Of a stretch of 64,000 nucleotides of DNA, positions 51,549-59,660 are shown one piece after another (position 1 is the first letter of the stretch; every line of letters starts with the position of its first letter). A program made the translations under genes and the position numbers. Source of the DNA: Streptomyces leeuwenhoekii (GTDB taxonomy: Bacteria > Actinomycetota > Actinomycetes > Streptomycetales > Streptomycetaceae); NCBI RefSeq assembly GCF_001013905.1, contig NZ_LN831790.1, positions 4,912,001-4,976,000 of the forward strand. The letters are read 5' to 3'. Below the pieces are notes generated by a model that was not told the origin of the DNA, ran no database searches, and worked only from the letters and a program-made list of their open reading frames with translations.

Positions 51549-52961
51549 ATGCGTGGATATCTTGGTTCCTCCATCGGCGTCACCTGTGCGGCCGCCCTCG
51601 CCCTTCCCCTCGCCCCGCCCGCAGCCGCGGCGAGCGCGAGACCGGCGCCACCCGCGGAAGCCCCCGCGACCGGAGAGGCGGGGCGGACCGGGCAGCCGGC
51701 ACCCGCGGCCGACCGGTCGTACGCCCCCGGCGGCACCCAGTCGCTCCCCCTGCAGCCGCTGCCCGGCGACCGCGCCCCCGGCGTCGCCGAACAGGGCCTG
51801 CCCGCCCGTGACGTACAGCGCTTCTCGCTGGTCGGCGTGGTCTGGGACGAGCCGGACACCGAGCTGCACGGCCGCGTCCAGGTCCGCACCCGCGCCACCG
51901 CCACCGGCGCCTGGTCCCCCTGGCAGGACCTCGAGACGCACCACGCCGACCACGGCGCCGACCCCGGCACGGCCGAGCGCACCTCCGGGCGGGTGCGCGG
52001 AGCCACCGCGCCGCTGTGGGTGGGCGAGTCCGACGGCGTCCAGGTGCGGGTGCGGGCGGAGGGCGGGGACGGCCTCCGGACGGGGGGTGTCCCGGTCGCC
52101 GGGGGCCTGCCCACCGGGCTGCGCCTCGAACTCGTCGATCCCGGCGCGGACACCGCCCCGGCCCAGGGGCCTTCGACGGCCGAACGGTCCCGCACCGGCG
52201 CTCCCGGCACCCGGCCGGCCGAAGCCGCCGCCACGGCGTCCGGTGCCGGGCCCGCCCCGCGCGGCGCCGCCGAGCTCCCCGCGCTCAGCCGTGCCGAGAC
52301 CGAGCGCGAGCTGCGCGCCGGTGCCCTGACGGGGCAGCAGCAGAAGACCAAGCCGTACATCGGCCCGCGACCGGCCATCGTCACGCGCAGCGGCTGGAAG
52401 GCGGACGAGACGCTGCGGGAGAAGACGTTCGTCTACACGAAGAAGGTGAAGGCGGCGTTCGTGCACCACACGGCGTCCGGCAACAACTACACCTGCGCGC
52501 AGGCCCCGTCGGTCATCCGCAGCATCTACCGCTACCACGTGGGCAGCATGGGCTGGCGGGACATCGGCTACAACTTCCTCGTCGACAAGTGCGGAAAGAT
52601 CTACGAGGGCCGTGCCGGGGGCGTGGCCAAGCCGGTCCTGGGCGCGCACACCCTCGGGTTCAACACCAACAGCATGGGCGTTGCCGTCATCGGCACGTAC
52701 AGCTCCACCAAGCCGTCCTCCTCCGCCGTCAAGGCCGTCGCACAGCTGGCCGCGTGGAAGCTCGGGCTGCACGGGATGAACCCGAAGGGCAAGACGTCCC
52801 TGACCTCCGGCGGGGGCAATCTCTACCCGAAGGGAAAGAGCGTGCGGCTGAACGTCATCTCCGGCCACCGGGACGGCTTCCTCACGGCCTGCCCCGGAGG
52901 GAAGCTGTACGGCAAGCTCGGCACCGCTCGCTCCACCGCGGCGAAGTACCAGGGGCGCTGA
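51549..52961 (+). CDS. Secreted PGRP / N-acetylmuramoyl-L-alanine amidase-like protein
   Basis: A 470-residue exported protein. Residues 1-30 form a signal peptide (hydrophobic core about 8-24, ending AAAASA). An immunoglobulin-like or beta-sandwich region (about 90-200) and a Pro/Ala linker precede the PGRP/amidase-2 domain (about 290-465): ITRSGWKADE-like entry, AFVHHTASGNN, IGYNFLVDKCGKIYEGR, GAHTLGFN and ISGHRDGFLTACPG. The zinc ligands (His, His, Cys) and the catalytic region look intact, so peptidoglycan amide cleavage is likely. ATG 51549 is preferred; ATG 51531 is an alternative. Confidence 0.88.
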   Translation: MRGYLGSSIGVTCAAALALPLAPPAAAASARPAPPAEAPATGEAGRTGQPAPAADRSYAPGGTQSLPLQPLPGDRAPGVAEQGLPARDVQRFSLVGVVWDEPDTELHGRVQVRTRATATGAWSPWQDLETHHADHGADPGTAERTSGRVRGATAPLWVGESDGVQVRVRAEGGDGLRTGGVPVAGGLPTGLRLELVDPGADTAPAQGPSTAERSRTGAPGTRPAEAAATASGAGPAPRGAAELPALSRAETERELRAGALTGQQQKTKPYIGPRPAIVTRSGWKADETLREKTFVYTKKVKAAFVHHTASGNNYTCAQAPSVIRSIYRYHVGSMGWRDIGYNFLVDKCGKIYEGRAGGVAKPVLGAHTLGFNTNSMGVAVIGTYSSTKPSSSAVKAVAQLAAWKLGLHGMNPKGKTSLTSGGGNLYPKGKSVRLNVISGHRDGFLTACPGGKLYGKLGTARSTAAKYQGR

Positions 52962-53058
52962 GCCGCCGGGTCACCGGGTCACCAGCCGCCGGGAGGGCGA
53001 GGGCCGGGCAGGGCGCGCGACACCGCCGGCCGTCGACGGCGCCGGGGCACGCTCTGCA

Positions 53059-53064
53059 TACACT
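53059..53064 (+). promoter_or_regulatory. -10 hexamer of the nucleotidyltransferase gene
   Basis: TACACT lies 51 bases upstream of the GTG at 53116, leaving a leader of about 45 bases that is mostly a hairpin. Confidence 0.45.
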
Positions 53065-53066
53065 GG

Positions 53067-53090
53067 CCGGCCGAAAGACAGTTCGGCCGG
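53067..53090 (+). promoter_or_regulatory. Stable hairpin in the nucleotidyltransferase leader
   Basis: Perfect nine-base arms CCGGCCGAA / TTCGGCCGG with a six-base loop, starting two bases after the TACACT -10. It would form at the 5' end of the mRNA or overlap the start point as an operator. Confidence 0.55.
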
Positions 53091-53115
53091 TCCCGGCAGG
53101 AAGCAGAGACGACAG

Positions 53116-54198
53116 GTGACAGAAGCGATCCTCCTGGTCGGCGGCAAGGGCACCCGGCTGCGCCCGCTCACGGTGCACACGCCGAAGCCCATGGTCAGGG
53201 CGGCGGGGGTGCCGTTCCTCACGCACCAGCTCGCGCGGGCGAGAGCGGCCGGGGTCGAGCACATCGTGCTCGCCACGTCCTATCTGGCCGAGGTCTTCGA
53301 GCCGTACTTCGGCGACGGGTCGTCGCTGGGCCTCCACCTCGAGTACGTCACCGAGGAGGAGCCGCTCGGCACGGGCGGGGCGATACGCAACGCGGCGGCC
53401 CGGCTGCGCTCGGGCCCCGACGAGCCGGTGCTGGTCTTCAACGGCGACATCCTGACGGGACTGGACATCGGGGCCCTGGTGCGCACGCACGGGACGTCGG
53501 GCGCGGACGTCTCGCTCCACCTGACGAAGGTGTCGGACCCGAGGGCGTACGGCCTGGTCCCGACGGACGGGACGGGCCGGGTGCTGGCCTTCCTGGAGAA
53601 ACCCCAGACCCCCGAGGAGATCGTCACCGACCAGATCAACGCGGGGGCGTACGTCTTCCGCCGTTCCGTGATCGACACCATCCCGGCGGGCCGGCCGGTG
53701 TCGGTCGAGCGGGAGACGTTCCCCGAGCTGCTGTCGGCCGGGGCCCATCTCCAGGGCATGGTCGACTCCACGTACTGGCTGGACCTCGGCACCCCGGCGG
53801 CCTTCGTACGGGGCTCCGCGGACCTGGTGCTGGGGCGGGCGCCGTCCCCGGCCGTGCCCGGCCGCTGCGGGGACCGTCTCGTCCTGCCGACGGCGACCGT
53901 CGCGCCCGACGCCAAGCTGGCGGGCGGGACGGTCGTGGGGGAGGGGGCGTTCGTGGCGGAGGGCGCCCGGGTGTTCGGCAGCACGATCCTGCCGGGAGCG
54001 GTCATCGAACCCGGCGCCGTCGTCACCGACTCCCTCATCGGGAGCCGGGCGCGCGTCGGCGAACGATCCGTCCTCACCGGGACGGTCGTCGGCGACGGGG
54101 CGGTGGTGGGACCCGACAACGAACTGCGCGAAGGCGTCCGTGTGTGGTGCGACGCGCGGATCCCGGCGGGCGCGGTGCGCTTCTCGTCCGACCAGTAG
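53116..54198 (+). CDS. GDP-mannose pyrophosphorylase-like nucleotidyltransferase
   Basis: A 360-residue sugar-1-phosphate nucleotidyltransferase. The Rossmann-like domain (1-235) has LVGGKGTRLRPLT, TPKPMV, EEEPLGTGGAIRNA, FNGDILTG and STYWLDLGTP. The C-terminal part (about 250-355) is a left-handed beta-helix of hexapeptide repeats (GGTVVGEGAFVAEG). Mannose-1-phosphate guanylyltransferase is the likely activity, giving GDP-mannose for cell-wall mannans and glycoproteins; glucose-1-phosphate activity cannot be excluded. GTG 53116 is the first codon of the motif region. Confidence 0.88.
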   Translation: MTEAILLVGGKGTRLRPLTVHTPKPMVRAAGVPFLTHQLARARAAGVEHIVLATSYLAEVFEPYFGDGSSLGLHLEYVTEEEPLGTGGAIRNAAARLRSGPDEPVLVFNGDILTGLDIGALVRTHGTSGADVSLHLTKVSDPRAYGLVPTDGTGRVLAFLEKPQTPEEIVTDQINAGAYVFRRSVIDTIPAGRPVSVERETFPELLSAGAHLQGMVDSTYWLDLGTPAAFVRGSADLVLGRAPSPAVPGRCGDRLVLPTATVAPDAKLAGGTVVGEGAFVAEGARVFGSTILPGAVIEPGAVVTDSLIGSRARVGERSVLTGTVVGDGAVVGPDNELREGVRVWCDARIPAGAVRFSSDQ

Positions 54199-54298
54199 CC
54201 GGGCGGGGCGCCGGCCGCCGGTCAGCAGCCGGGCCGGGCGCACGGCGCCGCCGGCCGCGGCCGGTCGTGCCGGGGCGGCACCACCCGGCACGGCGACC

Positions 54299-55276
54299 TC
54301 ACCACCGTGCGATGTCCCCCACCGGCATCCGCGGCGCCCTGCGCGGCGGCACCCTCCCGCTGAGCAGGATCAGCCGGGCCGCCCGATGCCGCTGCCCGGC
54401 GTACGGCTCCAGCAGCCGCAGCATCGCCGCGTCGTCCGCGTGCCGGTCCCCGGCCAGCGCCCATCCCACGATCCCCGGCAGATGCACGTCCCCGACCGTC
54501 ACCGCGTCCGGCGCCCCGTGACTGCGCTGCACGGTCTCCGCCGAGGTCCACGGCCCGATCCCCGGCACGACCTCCAGCCGCGCCTGCGCCGCCGCCGGCT
54601 CCATCCCCGCGGCCTCCTCCAGCCGCGCCGCGACCCGTACGGCGCGCAGGATCGTGGAGGCGCGCTTGTCGTCGACGCCCGCCCGGTGCCATTCCCAGGA
54701 GGGGATGAGCGCCCACGTCCGCGGCGCGGGCATCACGTACATCCGCTCCGGGGCCGGGCCCGGCGCGGGGTCCCCGTACCGGCGGACGAGCAGCCGCCAC
54801 GCCCGGTACGCCTCGTCCGTCGTGACCTTCTGCTCCAGCACCGAGGGGATCAGCGACTCCAGCACCAGCCCGGTCCGCCCCAGCCGCAGACCGGGCCGCC
54901 GGTGCCGGGCCGTCGCCAGCAGCCGGTGGCGCGGCGCGAACGCGGACGGGTCGTCGTCGGCCCCGAGCAGCTGCGGCAGGTGGTGCAGGAGCCACTCCGC
55001 CCCGGGGCCCCACGCCTCGCCCCGCACCTGCGCGCCGTGCGCGGTGACCCGCAGCGTCCCCGGCCCGGCGGGCGTCCGGCTGGCCCGCCAGACCGACCCG
55101 TCCGGCAGGGCCCGGAAGGTGGGGTCGCCGGGGCCCCGGCGGAGGGGGCCGAGGACCAGGGCGAGGTCGAGCGGGCCGTCCGGGGTCCAGGTACGGGTCC
55201 TCGCCGGTGCCCCGGCCTGGCGGGGTACGGCGGCGGGGGTACCGCGTACGGGTCTGGGGGCGAAGCGTCCGGCCAC
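54299..55276 (-). CDS. DNA-3-methyladenine glycosylase, AlkA/HhH-GPD type
   Basis: A 325-residue base-excision repair glycosylase. The helix-hairpin-helix is at about residues 230-250 (EVVPGIGPWTSAE) and the catalytic aspartate follows in TVGDVHLPG. The family removes alkylated purines from DNA. The N-terminal 100 residues form the extra beta-domain of AlkA-like proteins. GTG 55276 is used as start. It is convergent with the nucleotidyltransferase and lies 58 bases upstream of the end of fbiB. Confidence 0.88.
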   Translation of the reverse strand: MAGRFAPRPVRGTPAAVPRQAGAPARTRTWTPDGPLDLALVLGPLRRGPGDPTFRALPDGSVWRASRTPAGPGTLRVTAHGAQVRGEAWGPGAEWLLHHLPQLLGADDDPSAFAPRHRLLATARHRRPGLRLGRTGLVLESLIPSVLEQKVTTDEAYRAWRLLVRRYGDPAPGPAPERMYVMPAPRTWALIPSWEWHRAGVDDKRASTILRAVRVAARLEEAAGMEPAAAQARLEVVPGIGPWTSAETVQRSHGAPDAVTVGDVHLPGIVGWALAGDRHADDAAMLRLLEPYAGQRHRAARLILLSGRVPPRRAPRMPVGDIARW

Positions 55277-55334
55277 GAGTGGAGTCCCTGGGAGGCGAGT
55301 GGTGCCCTACGAGGGTAGGCGCTCGCCGCCGCCT

Positions 55335-56645
55335 TCAGCGCACCGCGATGAAGGCGTCCGCGTCCCGCTCCGGGCGCGGCCTCGGCTCCCCGGCCGGGTG
55401 ACCGACGGCGACGGCGCCCATGGGGTCCCAGTCCGGCGGCAGGTCCAGGACCTCCCGTACGACGTCCCGGCAGAACATCGTCGAGGACACCCACGCCGAT
55501 CCCAGCCGTTCCCCGGCCAGCGCGACCAGGAAGTTCTGCACCCCGGCCCCGGCCGCGACCACGAACATCTCCCGCTCGGCCCCGTCGCGCCGCGCGTCCC
55601 CGTAGGTGTGGGAGCCGTCCATGACCAGGCAGGGCACGACGAGGCAGGGCGCGTCGCGCAGGACGTCGCCGCGGCGGATCCGCCGGGCGATGGACTCCTC
55701 GCTCCTGCCGTCCCGCCGCAGGTCCGCGATCCAGGCGTCGCGCATGGCGTCGAGCAGGCGGGTCCGGATCTCCGGGGACTCCAGGAGGACGAAGCGCCAC
55801 GGCGTGGTGTGGTGCGGGGCCGGTGCCGTCACGGCCGCGGCGACCGCCCGGCGCACGGCACCCGGGTCGACCGGCTCGTCGGTGAAGGAGCGCACGGTGC
55901 GCCGCTGGGTCACCGCCAGCCGTACGGCCTCCGAGGTGCCCAGGCGGAACATGTCGTCCCGGGCGCCGCGCACCATGGCCCGCGCTCCGGGGCCGTCGTC
56001 CTCGGCCAGGACGTGGGGCAGCCCGCGCACCACGGCCACCGGCAGCCCGGCGGCCTTGCCCTTCACCAGATCCCCGGCGGCGGCGAGCTCGTCCGCCGTG
56101 GCGACGACGGTGGCGCCGAGCGGATTGCCGTGGGCGTCCGTGCCGCCGCGCAGGTCGTCCAGTACCCGCAGGCCGGCCGCGCCGATCGCCACGTCCGTGA
56201 GGCCGGAGCGCCAGGGGCGGCCGAAGGTGTCGGTGATCACCACCCCGACCGTGACACCGAGGGCGTCCCGCAGGCCGTCGCGGATCGTCCGGGCGGACGC
56301 GTCGGGGTCCTCCGGCAGCAGCAGCACCGTACCGGCCGGGGTGTTCGAGGCGTCCACCCCGGCGGCGGCCATGACCAGGCCCTGGCGGTTCTCGACGATG
56401 CGCAGCGGCCCGCGGCGGGCCACGACCCGTACGGTCTCGCGGTCTATCGCCGCCTCCCGGTCGGCCGCGCGGACCAGCCGTCCCTCCGCCTTGGACACGA
56501 TCTTGGAGGTGACGAGCAGCACGTCCCCGTCGGCCAGTCCGGGCTCGGCGGACGCGATCAGCTTGGCCAGGTCGTCGCCCTCGCGCACCTCGGGGATGCC
56601 GGGGACGGCCCAGACCCGGTAGCCGTCGGCGGGTGCGTCCTTCAC
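55335..56645 (-). CDS. fbiB: Bifunctional F420 gamma-glutamyl ligase / nitroreductase-fold protein
   Basis: A 436-residue fusion. The N-terminal half (1-about 240) is a CofE-type ligase that adds glutamates to F420-0 ([34 protein letters not shown]). The C-terminal half (about 250-436) is an FMN-binding nitroreductase domain ([31 protein letters not shown]). In Actinobacteria this pair is FbiB; the C-terminal part reduces dehydro-F420-0. The GTG start overlaps the cofD stop by four bases, so the two are coupled. Confidence 0.92.
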   Translation of the reverse strand: MKDAPADGYRVWAVPGIPEVREGDDLAKLIASAEPGLADGDVLLVTSKIVSKAEGRLVRAADREAAIDRETVRVVARRGPLRIVENRQGLVMAAAGVDASNTPAGTVLLLPEDPDASARTIRDGLRDALGVTVGVVITDTFGRPWRSGLTDVAIGAAGLRVLDDLRGGTDAHGNPLGATVVATADELAAAGDLVKGKAAGLPVAVVRGLPHVLAEDDGPGARAMVRGARDDMFRLGTSEAVRLAVTQRRTVRSFTDEPVDPGAVRRAVAAAVTAPAPHHTTPWRFVLLESPEIRTRLLDAMRDAWIADLRRDGRSEESIARRIRRGDVLRDAPCLVVPCLVMDGSHTYGDARRDGAEREMFVVAAGAGVQNFLVALAGERLGSAWVSSTMFCRDVVREVLDLPPDWDPMGAVAVGHPAGEPRPRPERDADAFIAVR

Positions 56646-57601
56646 GCGGCCCGCACCTCCTCCGCCAGCGCCAGCGCCTCCCGCGCCATCCGCGCGGCGG
56701 CGTCCAGGTCCGTCATCATCAGCGGTACGGCCCGGCAGCGGATCCCGGCCGCCTCCACCCGCTCGACCGCCGCCGCGTCGACGGTGTCGACGAGCCAGCC
56801 GTCGAGGAGGCCCGAGCCGTAGTGCTCGGCGACCGCCGCCGCGGTGGACTCCACGCCGACCGCCGCGAGCACCTTGTCGGCCATGCCGCGCACCGGCGCG
56901 TCCCCGACGATCGGGGACAGGCCCACCACCGGCACCCCGGCGTCGGCGATCGCCTCCCTGATGCCGGGCACGGCGAGGATCGTGCCGACGGAGACGACCG
57001 GGTTGGACGGCGGGAAGAGGATCACGTCCGCCTCGGCGATCGCCTCCAGGACGCCGGGCGCCGGCTTCGCCTGGTCCGCGCCGACCGGCACGACCGCCTC
57101 GGCGGGGACGGAGGCCCGCAGCCGGACCCAGTACTCCTGGAAGTGGATCGCCTTGCGTTCGCCGTCGATCTCGACGGCGACATGGGTCTCGACACGGTCG
57201 TCCGTCATGGGGATGAGGCGCACCCCCGGCTGCCAGCGGTCGCACAGGGCCTCGGTGACCGCACTGAGCGGATAACCGGCCCCCATCATCTGCGTCCGCA
57301 CGATGTGCGTGGCGAAGTCCCGGTCGCCCAGGCCGAACCACTCCGGCCCGATGCCGTACGCCGCGAGCTCCTCCTTGAGGTGGAAGGTCTCGTCGGCCCT
57401 TCCCCAGCCCTGCTCCTCGTTGATGCCGCCACCGAGCGTGTACATCACCGTGTCGAGGTCCGGGCAGACCTTCAGCCCGAAGAGGTGGATGTCGTCCCCG
57501 GTGTTGCCGATGACGGTGATCTCCGCGTCCGGCACGGCCCGCTTCAGGCCGCGCAGGAACCGGGCACCGCCGATGCCGCCTGCCAGAACCACAATGCGCA
57601 T
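56642..57601 (-). CDS. cofD: 2-phospho-L-lactate / phosphoenolpyruvyl transferase of F420 synthesis
   Basis: A 319-residue CofD/FbiA enzyme that transfers the lactyl- or enolpyruvyl-phosphate group to FO to make (dehydro-)F420-0. Signature blocks: [45 protein letters not shown] and [14 protein letters not shown]. In Actinobacteria the donor is derived from phosphoenolpyruvate. It is the first gene of the cofD-fbiB pair. FO synthase and the guanylyltransferase are not in the window. Confidence 0.95.
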   Translation of the reverse strand: MRIVVLAGGIGGARFLRGLKRAVPDAEITVIGNTGDDIHLFGLKVCPDLDTVMYTLGGGINEEQGWGRADETFHLKEELAAYGIGPEWFGLGDRDFATHIVRTQMMGAGYPLSAVTEALCDRWQPGVRLIPMTDDRVETHVAVEIDGERKAIHFQEYWVRLRASVPAEAVVPVGADQAKPAPGVLEAIAEADVILFPPSNPVVSVGTILAVPGIREAIADAGVPVVGLSPIVGDAPVRGMADKVLAAVGVESTAAAVAEHYGSGLLDGWLVDTVDAAAVERVEAAGIRCRAVPLMMTDLDAAARMAREALALAEEVRAA

Positions 57602-57701
57602 TCGGACAGTGTGTCAGCCGCCGGGCGCGGACGTGGCAGGGCGGTCGCCGGGAGGCCGGGACGCGCGGCGGGCGGGCCTTGGCGGTCGGGGCGGCGGCGG
57701 G

Positions 57702-58217
57702 TCAGGCGGTCGTCGGGGCGGCGGACGCGTCGTGGACGGCCCGGGACGCGCACCGGGCGGAGTACATGGTCATCTCCGTCAGGCCCGGGTGGTAGACGTG
57801 CAGGCTGACCGCCGGTTCCAGGGCGTCGTTGACCACCTCGTGCACGTATCCCGGCGCGAACACGCGCTGCGCTCCCGGCCGCAGCGCGCGCGTGCCGCGC
57901 CGCGTGCGCTCGGTCAGGGTGCCGTCCAGCACGGTCAGCACGCCGGAGGAGGGGCCGTGGTCGTGCGGTCCGCTGCCCTGGCCGGGCACCCAGGACAGCA
58001 GCCACACCTCGTAACCGGGGCCGGTGCGCAGCCGGTGGTACCAGCGCGTCGTGGCGTCGTACCGGACCAGGGGCTCCCACTGGGACCGGTCGGCGGCGAT
58101 GGAACGGGCGAGGCCGGCGAACTCGGCGACGGTGGACGGATGTTCGCGCGGGGGCTGGAGCAGGTGCGGGACTTCGAGGATGTCGCCGGCGATCTGGAGG
58201 TCGCTGTCGCTGTTCAT
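57702..58217 (-). CDS. Cysteine dioxygenase family protein
   Basis: A 171-residue cupin. The iron ligands are in GPHDHGPSSG (two His) and YVHEVVN (third His); YHPGLTEMTMYS completes the pocket. It oxidises cysteine to cysteine sulfinate in the family. ATG 58217 has an upstream AGGAACC. It lies 100 bases before cofD on the same strand but has its own promoter space. Confidence 0.88.
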   Translation of the reverse strand: MNSDSDLQIAGDILEVPHLLQPPREHPSTVAEFAGLARSIAADRSQWEPLVRYDATTRWYHRLRTGPGYEVWLLSWVPGQGSGPHDHGPSSGVLTVLDGTLTERTRRGTRALRPGAQRVFAPGYVHEVVNDALEPAVSLHVYHPGLTEMTMYSARCASRAVHDASAAPTTA

Positions 58218-58996
58218 GGGTGCGGTGGTTCCTCGGCGGGAGAGGGCTGGGAGGGGCTGGGGGAAGGCTGCGAAAGGCCGGGGGAGCGGGGGCGTGGGCC
58301 CGCCGGGAGGTGAGGCGGGGTGCCGGGTCGCGGAGCGTCCGCCCCTGTCACGGGGTGACGGGCATGCCCTGGTCGGGCGGGGGCGAGCGGCGGGCCGAGG
58401 CTCGTGGACTCGGCCGGCAGCCGGAGCGGGCTCGGCTCAACGGCTGGGACAGCAACAGCTACAGCGAGCGCGGGCAGCACCGTGGGACCCGGCGGGGCGG
58501 GTCGTGGTGAGCACCAAGTTCGCGAGCATGCCCCCAAGGACAGCGGTTCACACCTCCACTGTCAACTCGGGACCGCCCGGTGGGATGTGTTTCACCTCAT
58601 CCGGTTCATCTGGCCGGTGAAAGGTTTGTGTGCGGCACTTCGGGGACACATGGCGTCCAAGCCGGGCGCACAAGCCCCGTTGCGGTCCCGTGATCGGAAT
58701 GTGATCCGGTTCGCTTCGGAGCGCGTGCCGGAACGGGATCGAACCACAGGGCGTCCTTCCCCGTACGGGCCTGTGCGGGGCTTCGGCTCTCTGCGGGAGC
58801 TCATCCGTGCGTCGAGGTTTATGGCGATTTGAACACTTTACGCACGGCCTTGGTTCCGCAGAGTGAATAAGGGGCCCAATAGCAGATCTCAGCTTGACTC
58901 GCCCGGAGCAGCACACTTGTAATTTCACTCGTGTCGTTCAGCCGAGATCGGTAACGGCTAGATCACGGGGACGCGAAAGACAGACGAGGGGCGCAC
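58218..58996. other. Long non-coding region upstream of whiB
   Basis: About 780 bases without a convincing gene; frames here have no family match or initiation signals. The 3' part (from about 58790) is less GC-rich and contains the whiB promoter. The size suggests extensive control of whiB or an undetected small RNA. Confidence 0.5.
58894..58923 (+). promoter_or_regulatory. whiB promoter
   Basis: TTGACT (58894-58899) and TGTAAT (58918-58923) are 18 bases apart, giving a leader of about 65 bases to the ATG at 58997. Two promoters are known for whiB in S. coelicolor; this looks like a vegetative-type one. Confidence 0.6.
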
Positions 58997-59260
58997 ATGA
59001 CCGAGCTGGTGCAGCAACTGCTGGTCGACGACGCGGACGAGGAACTCGGCTGGCAGGAGCGCGCACTGTGCGCCCAGACCGACCCCGAGTCCTTCTTTCC
59101 CGAGAAGGGCGGCTCGACCCGTGAGGCCAAGAAGGTCTGCCTCGCCTGCGAGGTGCGTTCCGAGTGCCTCGAATACGCCCTCGCAAACGACGAGCGCTTC
59201 GGCATCTGGGGCGGTCTGTCCGAGCGGGAGCGCCGCCGGCTGAAGAAGGCCGCCGTCTGA
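58997..59260 (+). CDS. whiB: WhiB developmental regulator
   Basis: An 87-residue protein of the WhiB-like family. The iron-sulfur cysteines are Cys25, Cys48, Cys51 and Cys57 (C-x22-C-x2-C-x5-C), the turn is GIWGG (69-73) and the basic C-terminal tail is RERRRLKKAAV. It matches S. coelicolor WhiB from memory. With WhiA it controls the switch from growth to sporulation septation in aerial hyphae. The ATG follows GAGGGG. The position next to cofD and a large GT2 agrees with the S. coelicolor locus. Confidence 0.95.
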   Translation: MTELVQQLLVDDADEELGWQERALCAQTDPESFFPEKGGSTREAKKVCLACEVRSECLEYALANDERFGIWGGLSERERRRLKKAAV

Positions 59261-59660
59261 GGACCGCCGCCGTTCGGGCGCCGTCGGCCGCGGGCCGGTG
59301 CCGCCCGGGGTGCCGCCGGCCGCGGGCCGCTGCCGTTCGGGCGCCGCTGCCCGAAGGCCGCCGTCAAGACGGTCACCGGCTCACGCTCGCCGTCTGAAGG
59401 CCGCCACCCGAAGGCCACCGGCCGAAGGCGGAGGGCTGCTGTCCGCGGGGACATCGTGGGAGCGGCAGAGCCGGCCGACGGCCGCATGCGCGCGCACATC
59501 CGTCCATTCGGTGCGAACTACCCGTCGTTCGGGGGTTGTCCACAGGTGGCGGGCCGTCGTCATGGCCAGCCGATAGTGTGGTCGCTCGTCCGAGACGCCC
59601 CGCCATCCACAGGAGGCGCGGGCGTCCACCGCAGTCCACCGAACCGGGGCCCGTACCTCG
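59261..59660. other. Intergenic region with degenerate repeats
   Basis: 400 bases without a clear gene. Degenerate units of the type GCCGCCGTTCGGGCGCC and CCGAAGGCC occur between 59267 and 59425. The right half, with TTGTCCACAGG (59537) and GATAGTGT (about 59572), probably holds the promoter of the glycosyltransferase gene. Confidence 0.5.

Noticed and set aside
58404..58832. A 142-codon plus-strand frame upstream of whiB
   Set aside because: Mixed composition without typical third-position GC and no initiation signal; treated as non-coding leader region.
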